Assembly (NCBI GenBank): GCA_965224745.1
Contig: CBDCZY010000003.1
Location: forward strand, 124,001-188,000
Length of the DNA: 64,000 nucleotides
Direction of reading: 5' to 3'
Origin: CBDCZY01 sp965224745
GTDB lineage: Bacteria > Pseudomonadota > Gammaproteobacteria > Methylococcales > Methylomonadaceae
Shown here: positions 35,299 to 43,677 of the stretch, one piece after another
Layout of the letters: each line of letters starts with the position of its first letter
How positions within the stretch are numbered: position 1 is the stretch's first letter
Program-made: the position numbers and the translations under genes
Notes under the pieces: model-generated
The model's database searches: none
Seen by the model: only the letters and a program-made list of their open reading frames with translations
Told to the model about the DNA's origin: nothing

Positions 35299-35313
35299 AC
35301 ACGAATTTCGTGT
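35299..35313. promoter_or_regulatory. Palindromic operator of the toxin-antitoxin operon
   Basis: ACACGAA-T-TTCGTGT is a perfect 7-bp inverted repeat with one central base, 22 bp before the antitoxin ATG. A small RHH antitoxin commonly represses its own operon through such a site. Function is inferred from position. Confidence 0.55.
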
Positions 35314-35411
35314 CAATAGGGAATAGCTTTCTCAAAAAATATATCATTCATAAATAGCGTAATAAAACAAATTTAGCCGAACGACCACTAGCGATTTTTT
35401 ATATCCACCTT

Positions 35412-36458
35412 CTAACAAATCCTGGGCAACTGCTCGCCGCTAAACAGATCCAGAACTCGGCTGATCCCCATCGTTGTTTTTAAGGAAACCATGCCTTGCT
35501 CATTCTTGGCTTTAACCCTACCTATTTGACACGCTTGCTTCCCTGTATCGCACTGTTTCAAACAGGAAAGCGTATCATTGACCTGTGACTGAGGAACAAA
35601 TAAGGCAAAGCATCCCTCATTGGCAATATATAGCGGGTCAAATCCCAATATTTCGCAGGCGCTTTTAACATCTTCCCGAACGGGAAGTTCCGTTTCATTG
35701 ATTTCAAAGTGGCATGTTGCTAAGTCAGCCATTTCGATCAGCACGCTGGCCAGACCGCCTCGGGTCAAATCACGCATGCAGTGGATTTCAATGCCGGAGG
35801 TTATCAGATTCTGGACAAGATCGGAGAGAACGACGCAGTCACTTTCGATTTGAGTTCCAAAATCGAAGCCTTCCCGTTCCTGCATGATGGCTATGCCGTG
35901 ACGGCCCAAGTCGCTGTTGATGATGATGGCATCTCCTTCCTGAATATTCGAAGCATGAACGGAAACAGCCGGTTCAATGATTCCAACGCCGGCGGTATTG
36001 ATATAAAGACCGTCACCCTTGCCTCTTTCAACCACTTTAGTGTCTCCGGTGACGATCAAAACGCCAGCCTCCTGTGCGGTATGTTGCATCGAACGGACAA
36101 TGCGTTGCAGGTCTTGGATTGCAAAGCCTTCTTCGATAATCAACGAACAAGTGATATATAAAGGTTTAGCGCCACTCATGGCTAAATCATTTAGGGTGCC
36201 ACACACGGCAAGTTTACCGATATCTCCTCCGGCAAAAAATAACGGGTTAACGACATAGGAATCGGTAGTAAAAGCGACTTTTTGATCGCCCATATTGAAC
36301 ACTGCGCTATCATGTTTCTGATCGAGTAGTGGGTTGCTGAATTCCGGTTGGATAATAGTATCCAGCAGTTGCTGCATCAGGCGGCCGCCACCGCCGTGTG
36401 CCATCACAATTTGATCATACTGGAAAGGGAGAGGGCATTGAAGTTTTGGGTCAGACAT
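35412..36458 (-). CDS. hypE: Hydrogenase maturation protein HypE
   Basis: Dehydrates the carbamoyl group received from HypF to cyanide for the Fe(CN)2CO centre. 348 aa from the ATG at 36456-36458 (MSDPKLQCPLPFQYDQIVMAHGGGG), which overlaps the hypD stop by 8 nt. It has the AIRS-like fold motifs HDSAVFNMGDQKVAFTTDSYVV and GGDIGKLAVCGTLNDLAM. The C-terminal PRIC keeps the essential cysteine that carries the thiocyanate, so maturation activity is plausible. Confidence 0.94.
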   Translation of the reverse strand: MSDPKLQCPLPFQYDQIVMAHGGGGRLMQQLLDTIIQPEFSNPLLDQKHDSAVFNMGDQKVAFTTDSYVVNPLFFAGGDIGKLAVCGTLNDLAMSGAKPLYITCSLIIEEGFAIQDLQRIVRSMQHTAQEAGVLIVTGDTKVVERGKGDGLYINTAGVGIIEPAVSVHASNIQEGDAIIINSDLGRHGIAIMQEREGFDFGTQIESDCVVLSDLVQNLITSGIEIHCMRDLTRGGLASVLIEMADLATCHFEINETELPVREDVKSACEILGFDPLYIANEGCFALFVPQSQVNDTLSCLKQCDTGKQACQIGRVKAKNEQGMVSLKTTMGISRVLDLFSGEQLPRIC

Positions 36459-37545
36459 TTTGATGACGTCGATAATGGTAATAAGCGGCACAGGCACCTT
36501 CTGATGAAACCATAGTTGCACCAAGGGGATGCTCAGGGGTGCATTGCACCCCAAATTCAGAACATTGATTGGGTTTTAATAGACCCTGAAGAATTTCCCC
36601 ACTGCGGCAGTTCGTGGGCTCACAAGTTTTTACGGCCGATACCTCAAAACGGTGCTCTGCATTCAATTGATCAAACTCAGGTCGCAAAGCAAGGCCGCTA
36701 TCGGCTATTTCTCCAAGGCCACGCCAGTTTTGATTGACGACATTGAAAACCTGATCCATTAATCGTTGTGCGGGTTGATTGCCTCCTTTTTTAACCACAC
36801 GGCTGTATTGATTTTCAACGTCATAACGACTTTCTTCCAACTGTTTGATGCAAAGATAAATCCCTTGCAAAATATCAACCGGTTCAAAGCCTGTGACCAC
36901 AATCGGTAGTTGATATTGGTTGGAAATCGGAATGTATTCGTTGTAGCCCATGATAGTGCAGACATGACCGGCTGCAAGAAAGCCCTGTATTCTTTTGTCG
37001 GGTGAACTCAGCAAAGCAGTCATAGCAGGAGGCACACGGACATGACAAATGAGCAGCGAAAAGTTTTTTAACTCCAGTTGTTTGGCCTGGCTGGCTGCTA
37101 AAGCAGTGGTGGGTGCGGTGGTTTCAAAGCCGACACCAAAAAATACGATTTGTTTGTCTGGATGTTGTTGGGCCAGTTTAATGGCATCCAGCGGAGAATA
37201 GACGATACGGATATCGGCTCCCTGAGCCTTGAGGTTTAGCAAATCCTGACTGCTACCGGGAACACGAAGCATATCACCGAAAGAGCAGAAGATCACATCC
37301 GACTGTCTGGCAATCTCCAGAGCTTTATCTATATATTCCAGCGGGGTAACGCAAACTGGACAGCCGGGGCCATGAATCAGATTGATGTTGTCCGGTAGCA
37401 GCTGATCTATTCCGTGCTTGATAATACTGTGGGTTTGTCCGCCACAGATTTCCATGATGTTCCATGAGTGTTTAGTAATGGACTGAATAGCCGCAATAAG
37501 TTTCTTAGCAATGCTAGGATCGCGATATTCATCCAGGTATTTCAC
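36451..37545 (-). CDS. hypD: Hydrogenase maturation protein HypD
   Basis: Iron-sulfur scaffold that assembles the Fe(CN)2CO unit with HypC. 364 aa. It has EICGGQTHSIIKHGIDQLLP, GPGCPVCVTPLEYID, FGVGFETTAPTTA and, near the C-terminus, cysteines in EVSAVKTCEPTNCRSGEILQG for the 4Fe-4S cluster. The GTG start overlaps the hypC stop by 4 nt (GTGA). The order hypF-hypC-hypD-hypE is tightly coupled. Confidence 0.94.
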   Translation of the reverse strand: MKYLDEYRDPSIAKKLIAAIQSITKHSWNIMEICGGQTHSIIKHGIDQLLPDNINLIHGPGCPVCVTPLEYIDKALEIARQSDVIFCSFGDMLRVPGSSQDLLNLKAQGADIRIVYSPLDAIKLAQQHPDKQIVFFGVGFETTAPTTALAASQAKQLELKNFSLLICHVRVPPAMTALLSSPDKRIQGFLAAGHVCTIMGYNEYIPISNQYQLPIVVTGFEPVDILQGIYLCIKQLEESRYDVENQYSRVVKKGGNQPAQRLMDQVFNVVNQNWRGLGEIADSGLALRPEFDQLNAEHRFEVSAVKTCEPTNCRSGEILQGLLKPNQCSEFGVQCTPEHPLGATMVSSEGACAAYYHYRRHQNV

Positions 37546-37796
37546 CTTTTATCCTCACCAGCACTCTCAAAATCTGACAATTCCTGGAATGCCTCCAGGC
37601 TAGCCTGTGCTTCCTGTTCATCAACGATCGATAGGGCAAAACCGGCGTGGACGATGACGTAATCGTCAATTTTCGCTTCCGGGACATAAGCCAGGCTGAC
37701 TTCCTTAGTAACACCGGAGAAGTCTATTCTTCCAGTACGAAACAAGGGGCCTTCATCTGATATATTGATGATTTTACCGGGTACGGCTAAACACAT
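37542..37796 (-). CDS. hypC: Hydrogenase maturation chaperone HypC
   Basis: 84-aa chaperone that moves iron between HypD and the large subunit. It begins MCLAVPGKII, with the essential Cys2, followed by FSGVTKEVSLAYVPEAKIDDYVIVHAGFA. The last 25 residues are acidic and variable, as usual. It lies 11 nt after hypF with an AGGAC ribosome binding site. Confidence 0.94.
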   Translation of the reverse strand: MCLAVPGKIINISDEGPLFRTGRIDFSGVTKEVSLAYVPEAKIDDYVIVHAGFALSIVDEQEAQASLEAFQELSDFESAGEDKR

Positions 37797-37807
37797 ATTT
37801 GAATGTC

Positions 37808-40057
37808 CTAAAGATATGTTGCAGCATTGATTTGGCCGAGAGCGAGCCCCCCATCATTCGGTGGTATATTTTCGTGTTGAAATACCTCAAACCCTCCTCC
37901 TATTAGAAGTTGCACTACTTTATCGACCAAGCAGGCATTTTGAAAACAGCCACCACTAAGGACTATATTACTTTGATTGGCTGTGTGTGCAATGTTCAAC
38001 GCAATTTCTGCCAAGGTATTATGGAATTTTGCAGCTATCACTTCTTTTTGACCATGAGAATAGTCATCAATAATGGCTGCTATTATTTGCTGCCAGTCAA
38101 TGACTATTGGCGAGTTTTCATACACTCGGTATGGGTAGCTTAAATCAGAAACAGTAGAATATGCTGCTGACTCTACACGCATAGCCGCCTCCCCTTCATG
38201 ATGACTCATTTGACAGAGCCCAGATAAACTTGCTACCGCATCAAACAAACGTCCTGCACTGGTCGTAATCGACGTGTTTACTTGTTGTTTTAGAGCTGTG
38301 TTTAAGATATTAAGTTCCTGGTTTGTAAACGCTTGTAAGCAGGGTGAATTTTGAAGCTTGAAAAGATCTTCTCCATATAGTTCATATAACAAACCTAATG
38401 CAACGCGACGCGGCTCCTGAATGGCTTTTGTGCCTCCGGGCAAGGGGAACGGACGAAAATGAGCAAACCGCTCAAACCCGTTTCCAGAAATCAATAAAAA
38501 TTCACCGCCCCATAAGATGTTGTCTTTACCTAACCCAATGCCGTCCCAGGCAATGCCAAGAACGGGTGGCTGTATACCATGTTCCGCCATGCATGACAAA
38601 ATATGCGCATAATGATGCTGCACCGGTATGCTTTGAATACCCAATTTACCCGCAAACTGGCTACTATTGTAAACGGGGTGAAAATCGTGCATTACTCGGT
38701 CGGGCTTGACTTGATAAAATTGCATCATATCAGTCAAGGTGGTTTCAAATTGTTGTTGGCTGGCTGTTGTATCAAGATCACCTAAATGCTGGCTCAGAAT
38801 AACTTGATGACCACGGCTGATCGCAACAGTACTTTTTAAATGCCCGCCTACAGCAAGGGTTTCGGGAATAGCTTTTTTTAATGTTAACGGTGAGGGCACA
38901 TACCCCCTTGACCTGCGTAAGGTGGTCATTGTGCCGCCTATTAGCCTGACAATAGAATCATCCAGAGGTCGAAGAATGTCACGGTTGTGAGTAAGAAAAA
39001 AATCAGCAATCCCTTGTAGCCTGTCTAATGCTTGTTCTTCGTTGATAGAGATCGGTTCATTTTGCCGGTTGCCACTGGTGGCAATAACAGGTGCGTTGAT
39101 ATTCTGCAACAACAGATGATGCAACGGCGAATATGGTAGCATGAGACCCAAAAGTCTGTTATCTGGTGCGACAAATTCCAAAATACCGGAATCAAGGCGA
39201 CATTGTAATAGTACAATCGGTGATGCTACAGAAGTAAGCGCAGCCTCTTCTGCCCGATTAATAAAGCACAATTTATGCGCAGCTTTTAATGTGGGCACCA
39301 TTAGGGCAAAAGGCTTCCGTGGGCGATGTTTACGCTCTCGTAATAGCACTATGGCCGAGCTATTACCAGCATCAGCCAGAAGTTGATAACCGCCTATACC
39401 TTTGACGGCAAGAATTTTTCCATTATGTAGCGCCTGAACCGCAGCTAATAGCGCCTGTTCGCGCTCAGCAAGCTTGTAGCCTTGGTAATCAAGCAGGGAA
39501 ATAGCGGGGCCGCAATCGTCACAGGCAAGCGTTTGAGCATGAAAGCGTCGATTGGCAGGGTTTTGATAGTCTTGCCTACAAACGTGGCATAACTCAAAAT
39601 TAGCCATACTTGTCCTGCTTCGATCATAGGGTTGTTCCTGCATGATGCTATAACGAGGCCCACAGTGACAGCAACTGATAAATGGATAACGGTAAAACCG
39701 ACTGGCAGGATCAAAAAGCTCAGAAGTACAAGACGGGCATACGGCAATATCAGGTAATACAAAAGACGATTTTCCATCGCTGTTTATACTGGGGTTAAAC
39801 TCAAATGTTTGAAAGCCAGCCAGGGGCAAGGAATTCACAGTTAATGAGGTTATTTCTGCAAATGGCGGAATTTGTTGCAGGGATGAAATGAACAGATTCT
39901 GTTTTACTGGATCACCCTCAAGCTCAATCGTTACACCCTGCCCTGTATTGGCTATCCATCCAAATTGATCGTATTGTTTCGCGAGCCGGTAAATAAAAGG
40001 GCGAAAGCCAACACCTTGCACAAGCCCTTTGATATTGATTTGTATGTGTTGTTTGAT
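37808..40057 (-). CDS. hypF: Carbamoyltransferase HypF, probable non-ATG start
   Basis: Makes the carbamoyl adenylate that becomes cyanide ligand. The first normal start is a GTG at 40019-40021, but that would cut the acylphosphatase domain. In frame upstream the codons read IKQHIQINIKGLVQGVGFRP, the expected N-terminus, and the frame stays open to 40075 with no ATG, GTG or TTG. An AGGGG sits about 7 nt before an ATC at 40055-40057, which I take as the start (about 749 aa). Other motifs: zinc fingers CPSCTSELF, CCHCGPRY, CHVCRQDY and CDDCGP; YrdC-like KGIGGYQLLAD; VQHHYAHILSCMAEHG; SGGCFQN. Confidence 0.85.
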   Translation of the reverse strand: MKQHIQINIKGLVQGVGFRPFIYRLAKQYDQFGWIANTGQGVTIELEGDPVKQNLFISSLQQIPPFAEITSLTVNSLPLAGFQTFEFNPSINSDGKSSFVLPDIAVCPSCTSELFDPASRFYRYPFISCCHCGPRYSIMQEQPYDRSRTSMANFELCHVCRQDYQNPANRRFHAQTLACDDCGPAISLLDYQGYKLAEREQALLAAVQALHNGKILAVKGIGGYQLLADAGNSSAIVLLRERKHRPRKPFALMVPTLKAAHKLCFINRAEEAALTSVASPIVLLQCRLDSGILEFVAPDNRLLGLMLPYSPLHHLLLQNINAPVIATSGNRQNEPISINEEQALDRLQGIADFFLTHNRDILRPLDDSIVRLIGGTMTTLRRSRGYVPSPLTLKKAIPETLAVGGHLKSTVAISRGHQVILSQHLGDLDTTASQQQFETTLTDMMQFYQVKPDRVMHDFHPVYNSSQFAGKLGIQSIPVQHHYAHILSCMAEHGIQPPVLGIAWDGIGLGKDNILWGGEFLLISGNGFERFAHFRPFPLPGGTKAIQEPRRVALGLLYELYGEDLFKLQNSPCLQAFTNQELNILNTALKQQVNTSITTSAGRLFDAVASLSGLCQMSHHEGEAAMRVESAAYSTVSDLSYPYRVYENSPIVIDWQQIIAAIIDDYSHGQKEVIAAKFHNTLAEIALNIAHTANQSNIVLSGGCFQNACLVDKVVQLLIGGGFEVFQHENIPPNDGGLALGQINAATYL

Positions 40058-40380
40058 AGCGGTTACCCCTAGACTTCAATTAAGCACCTATAAGGCATCT
40101 CTCTTGTATGCCTAATTCTTACTTTGTCACATTTAACGAAGACCACACAAAAGTTATCTGTAGAGTGCGTTTTACACACCAACCAGCATTGTTATACCCT
40201 ACTGCTATGGCAAGGGTGCGTACAGCGTACCCTACATTTTAGTAATCAGACAAAGTAGAACTAAAGTAAATTTATACCTCTCCAATTTCAGTGTTGGTTT
40301 TAATTAAAGTGATAAATCAGCATGCCGGGCTTTAGTTACTATTTTCACAACTAAAACCCCTCATACTAAAATGTGATCAT
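40058..40380. other. Intergenic region between hypF and the CoA-disulfide reductase
   Basis: 323 bp with no gene seen. It should contain the hypF promoter near its left edge. A short imperfect inverted repeat (AGGGTGCGTACAGCGTACCCT, just over 20 nt, at 40213-40233) resembles a REP-type unit. No terminator for the reductase gene's strand was clear. Confidence 0.5.
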
Positions 40381-42051
40381 TTATGTTGTGACGAACGCAT
40401 TATAAGTTTGCATACCACCCGACAATATCCGAACATTAAATCCGTGTTGCATTAGCAAGCGCACGGCATAGTAAGCGCGCTGCCCGGCACCACAAACCAG
40501 CCATATTTCCTTATCAGTATCCAGCTCTTCAATACTCCCACGCAATTCCTCAAGTGGTATGTTCATGGCATTGTTAATATGGTTAACTTCAAATTCTGCC
40601 GACAATCTAACATCTAGCAGTGTATGTTGACTATCAAACAATTGCTCCCAATCGGCTAACTCAAGATCGTGACGTAAATTATTGGCAGCAATCATGCCCG
40701 CCATATTGACCGGGTCTTTAGCACCACCAAATTGCGGTGCGTAACAAAGTTCACTTTCTTCAAGATCATACACCGTTGCACCCATTTGTATCGCCATAGC
40801 GATGACATCGACCCTCCTGGTAACACCTGCCTTTCCGACAGCCTGTACACCTAAAATTTTGCCATCACCACAGTTATAAATCAGCTTTACATGAATGGAC
40901 TGGGCGCCAGGGTAATAACTTGCGTGATGGCCAGGGTGTAAGTAAACAGCTTGATAATTCTTCATACCAGCCCGTTGTAAGGATTTTTCACTGGCTCCGC
41001 TCATGGCAATAGTAGTACCAAATACCTGACAAACTGAAGTTCCCTGAACGCCGCGAAAACTCAGCTTGCGTTGACACTCAGGGTTGAAGAATTCCAGAAT
41101 TGCACCAGCAGCAATCCGGCCTTGCCGATTAGCAGGCCCGGCGAGTGGTACCATCACTTGTTGCTTGCTAATGAAATCCTCTACTTCAACCACATCACCC
41201 ACTGCCCAGATGTTGGGGTTACTGGTTTGCATTGTATCGCTGACTTTAATTCCGCCTCTGGTGCCAATCTCAAGACCTGCCTGTTGAGCCAGTTCGGAAG
41301 CAGGTATCACACCGATTGCCAGTAACACAATATCAGTCTCAATCTCCTCACCCTTTGAATAATGAACCTTCAATCCATTTGAAGTCTGACTGAATGCTTC
41401 TACTGCGTAACCGAGTTTTAGACTAATATTATTGTCTTCCAAGCAGGTTTCAACATAGCTGGCCATTTCAACATCTAAGGGCGGCATAACCTGCCTATCC
41501 CTTTCAATCATGGTAACTGATAAACCCAAACCGGCCAAATTCTCAGCCATCTCCAGACCAATAAATCCACCGCCGATAATGACCACTCGTTTAGCATTTT
41601 TTGCTGCAGCTTTTAATTTATGACTGTCAGGTATAGTTCTAAGGACATAAATACCAGGTAGATCAATACCTGCCAATGGCGGTCTAATCGGCTTAGAACC
41701 CGTAGATAGCACCAATGCATCATAGTGTTCTATTGTTACCGTACCATCCAGTAGATTGGTCATACTGACCGTTTTTTCAGCACCATTAATAGCGGTCGCC
41801 TCATGCCTGGTCAATACTTTAATATTAAATCGATTCTGAAACAATTCCGGCGTTGCAACCAGTAACTTTTGTTCCTCTTTGATCACATCTCCTACAAAAT
41901 AAGGCAATCCGCAGTTGGCAAAAGACACATGCTCACCTTTGTCAATTAACACGATGTCGCAAGTTTCGCATAAACGCCTTAACCTGGCCGCACAGGATGC
42001 TCCACCGGCTACTCCGCCAATGATAAGAATACGTTTTTTACTGTTTTGCAT
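40381..42051 (-). CDS. CoA-disulfide reductase with C-terminal rhodanese domain
   Basis: FAD- and NAD(P)H-dependent reductase of CoA disulfide, CoA persulfide or polysulfide. 556 aa. The FAD motif is IIGGVAGGASCAARLRRL, the single redox cysteine is in FANCGLPYFVGD, the NAD motif is VVIIGGGFIGLEMAENL, and an FAD-binding IWAVGDVVEV follows. A rhodanese domain (about 460-556) has its active cysteine in WLVCGAGQRAYYAV. The fusion matches CoADR-RHD enzymes linked to sulfur metabolism. It lies next to the hydrogenase genes, but any link is unproven. Confidence 0.87.
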   Translation of the reverse strand: MQNSKKRILIIGGVAGGASCAARLRRLCETCDIVLIDKGEHVSFANCGLPYFVGDVIKEEQKLLVATPELFQNRFNIKVLTRHEATAINGAEKTVSMTNLLDGTVTIEHYDALVLSTGSKPIRPPLAGIDLPGIYVLRTIPDSHKLKAAAKNAKRVVIIGGGFIGLEMAENLAGLGLSVTMIERDRQVMPPLDVEMASYVETCLEDNNISLKLGYAVEAFSQTSNGLKVHYSKGEEIETDIVLLAIGVIPASELAQQAGLEIGTRGGIKVSDTMQTSNPNIWAVGDVVEVEDFISKQQVMVPLAGPANRQGRIAAGAILEFFNPECQRKLSFRGVQGTSVCQVFGTTIAMSGASEKSLQRAGMKNYQAVYLHPGHHASYYPGAQSIHVKLIYNCGDGKILGVQAVGKAGVTRRVDVIAMAIQMGATVYDLEESELCYAPQFGGAKDPVNMAGMIAANNLRHDLELADWEQLFDSQHTLLDVRLSAEFEVNHINNAMNIPLEELRGSIEELDTDKEIWLVCGAGQRAYYAVRLLMQHGFNVRILSGGMQTYNAFVTT

Positions 42052-42309
42052 ATTAAATCCTTTGATAAATAGTGAGGTTTGTGCTGATATTCATGATTTA
42101 TACTCATGTGTTCTAAGCTCAAACACACAAAAGTCAACTATTCAACTGTAATGAATAAAAGGCTATAAACTTGTTCGCAAATGAGTTAAAGACTCACAAT
42201 AGCCTGTTTCCCAATAAACAAAGCTTGAACAAATTGCATAATAGTATCATCATTAAACCATAATACTCTTATATAGGTTTAACTATCGACACTCAACCTT
42301 AAACTAAAT

Positions 42310-43677
42310 ATGCCTCTCAATTTTTTAGCTAAACGCCGTGCTTTTCTGATTATTTTGATCAGCTGCATTATTGTGGCTGTACTCGTTATAAAATCACAAT
42401 CTGGCATGCAACATCAATCGGAAGCAACGTTTATCGCTCCAGTTAAAGTGATTGATGTTCAAAAATATTCGTTAAAACCCGCAGTAACCGGTTTTGGTAT
42501 TGTCGAGCCTGACATCCAGCTTGAAGCCAAATCAGAAGTGGCAGGTAAAATTGTGTTTGTACATCCGCAATTACGCAATGGCGCAACCTTTGCTGAAGAT
42601 ACAGTTGTGATTCGTATTGAAGCCGATGATTTTCAATTATCACTGCAACAAGCCGAGGCTAATACGGCCGTTAATCAGGCCAAATTAAGGGAAATCAAGG
42701 TCAAACTGAAGAATACCCGAACCGATTTAAAATTAGCCCAACAAAAGCTGCTGCTGGCGCAAAAAGACCTGGCGCGCGCCAACGAACTGTTGAAGAAAAA
42801 ACTGGTGTCCCAATCCGCTTTTGAGGCTCAGCAAAGCAAGGTCATTCAGTTGCAACAGGAAGTTCAAAACCTGGACAATCTACTAAAAACTTTGCCCGAA
42901 CAACAAGCTAGTCTGAAAGCCAGTCTTAGCAATACCGAAGCAGCAACCGTTTCCCAGCAACGCAATCTGGATCGTACCACCATTCGATTACCATTTAACG
43001 CCCGTATTTCCGAGTTGGCTGTAGAAGCCAATCAATATATCAGCCAGGGGACATTACTATTCAAAGCTCAGACTACTGATAAAATATTGATCAATGCGCA
43101 ATTTCCACTCACCAAATTTCGCACCCTGGCGAAAGATTTCAGTGACAGTCAGGAACAAATCAGGATAGCCTTCCAACGGGGGGTTTCCTCTGACTTTCTG
43201 ACCCAGCTGGGTTTAACAGCGACTGTGCGCCTGGGCGATGATTTCTCTGCCTTTTGGGAAGCCAAAGTTGAACGTATCAGCAGCAAACTTGACCCAATAA
43301 CTCGTTCTTTGAGCATCATTATCAGTGTCGATCAGCCGTATGCTCAAATTGAGCCCGGTGTTAAACCCCCACTGATTGAAGGTATGTACACTGACGTGGT
43401 CATTACAGGCAATACCAAGGATTTTTTTGTCATTCCCCGAGATGCCTTGCATGAAGGCGAATTATATATTGTTGGTAAGGATAATAAACTACAACGACGC
43501 GCACTAAAACCCGACAAATTGCAGGGTAACATGGCTCTGTTTAAAACTGGCCTGGTCGCCGGGGAAAAACTGATTGTCAGCGATCCGTTTCCCGCCATTT
43601 CTGGGATGACCGTCAAACCAGACCCAGACGACCTTATACAACAACAGATTGCGATATGGATTGAGACGCAACAATGA
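42310..43677 (+). CDS. RND efflux periplasmic adaptor (MFP)
   Basis: 455-aa membrane fusion protein. An N-terminal membrane anchor (residues about 10-30) precedes a biotinyl-lipoyl-like half (GFGIVEPDIQLEAKSEVAGKI), a long coiled-coil hairpin (about 105-210), the returning lipoyl half (TTIRLPFNARISELAVEANQY) and a beta-barrel region. It bridges the RND pump and an outer-membrane channel, which is not encoded nearby. Its stop overlaps the pump gene start (ATGA). Confidence 0.87.
   Translation: MPLNFLAKRRAFLIILISCIIVAVLVIKSQSGMQHQSEATFIAPVKVIDVQKYSLKPAVTGFGIVEPDIQLEAKSEVAGKIVFVHPQLRNGATFAEDTVVIRIEADDFQLSLQQAEANTAVNQAKLREIKVKLKNTRTDLKLAQQKLLLAQKDLARANELLKKKLVSQSAFEAQQSKVIQLQQEVQNLDNLLKTLPEQQASLKASLSNTEAATVSQQRNLDRTTIRLPFNARISELAVEANQYISQGTLLFKAQTTDKILINAQFPLTKFRTLAKDFSDSQEQIRIAFQRGVSSDFLTQLGLTATVRLGDDFSAFWEAKVERISSKLDPITRSLSIIISVDQPYAQIEPGVKPPLIEGMYTDVVITGNTKDFFVIPRDALHEGELYIVGKDNKLQRRALKPDKLQGNMALFKTGLVAGEKLIVSDPFPAISGMTVKPDPDDLIQQQIAIWIETQQ

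Noticed and set aside
36019..36258. Frames antisense to hypE
   Set aside because: Shadows of a strongly conserved gene.
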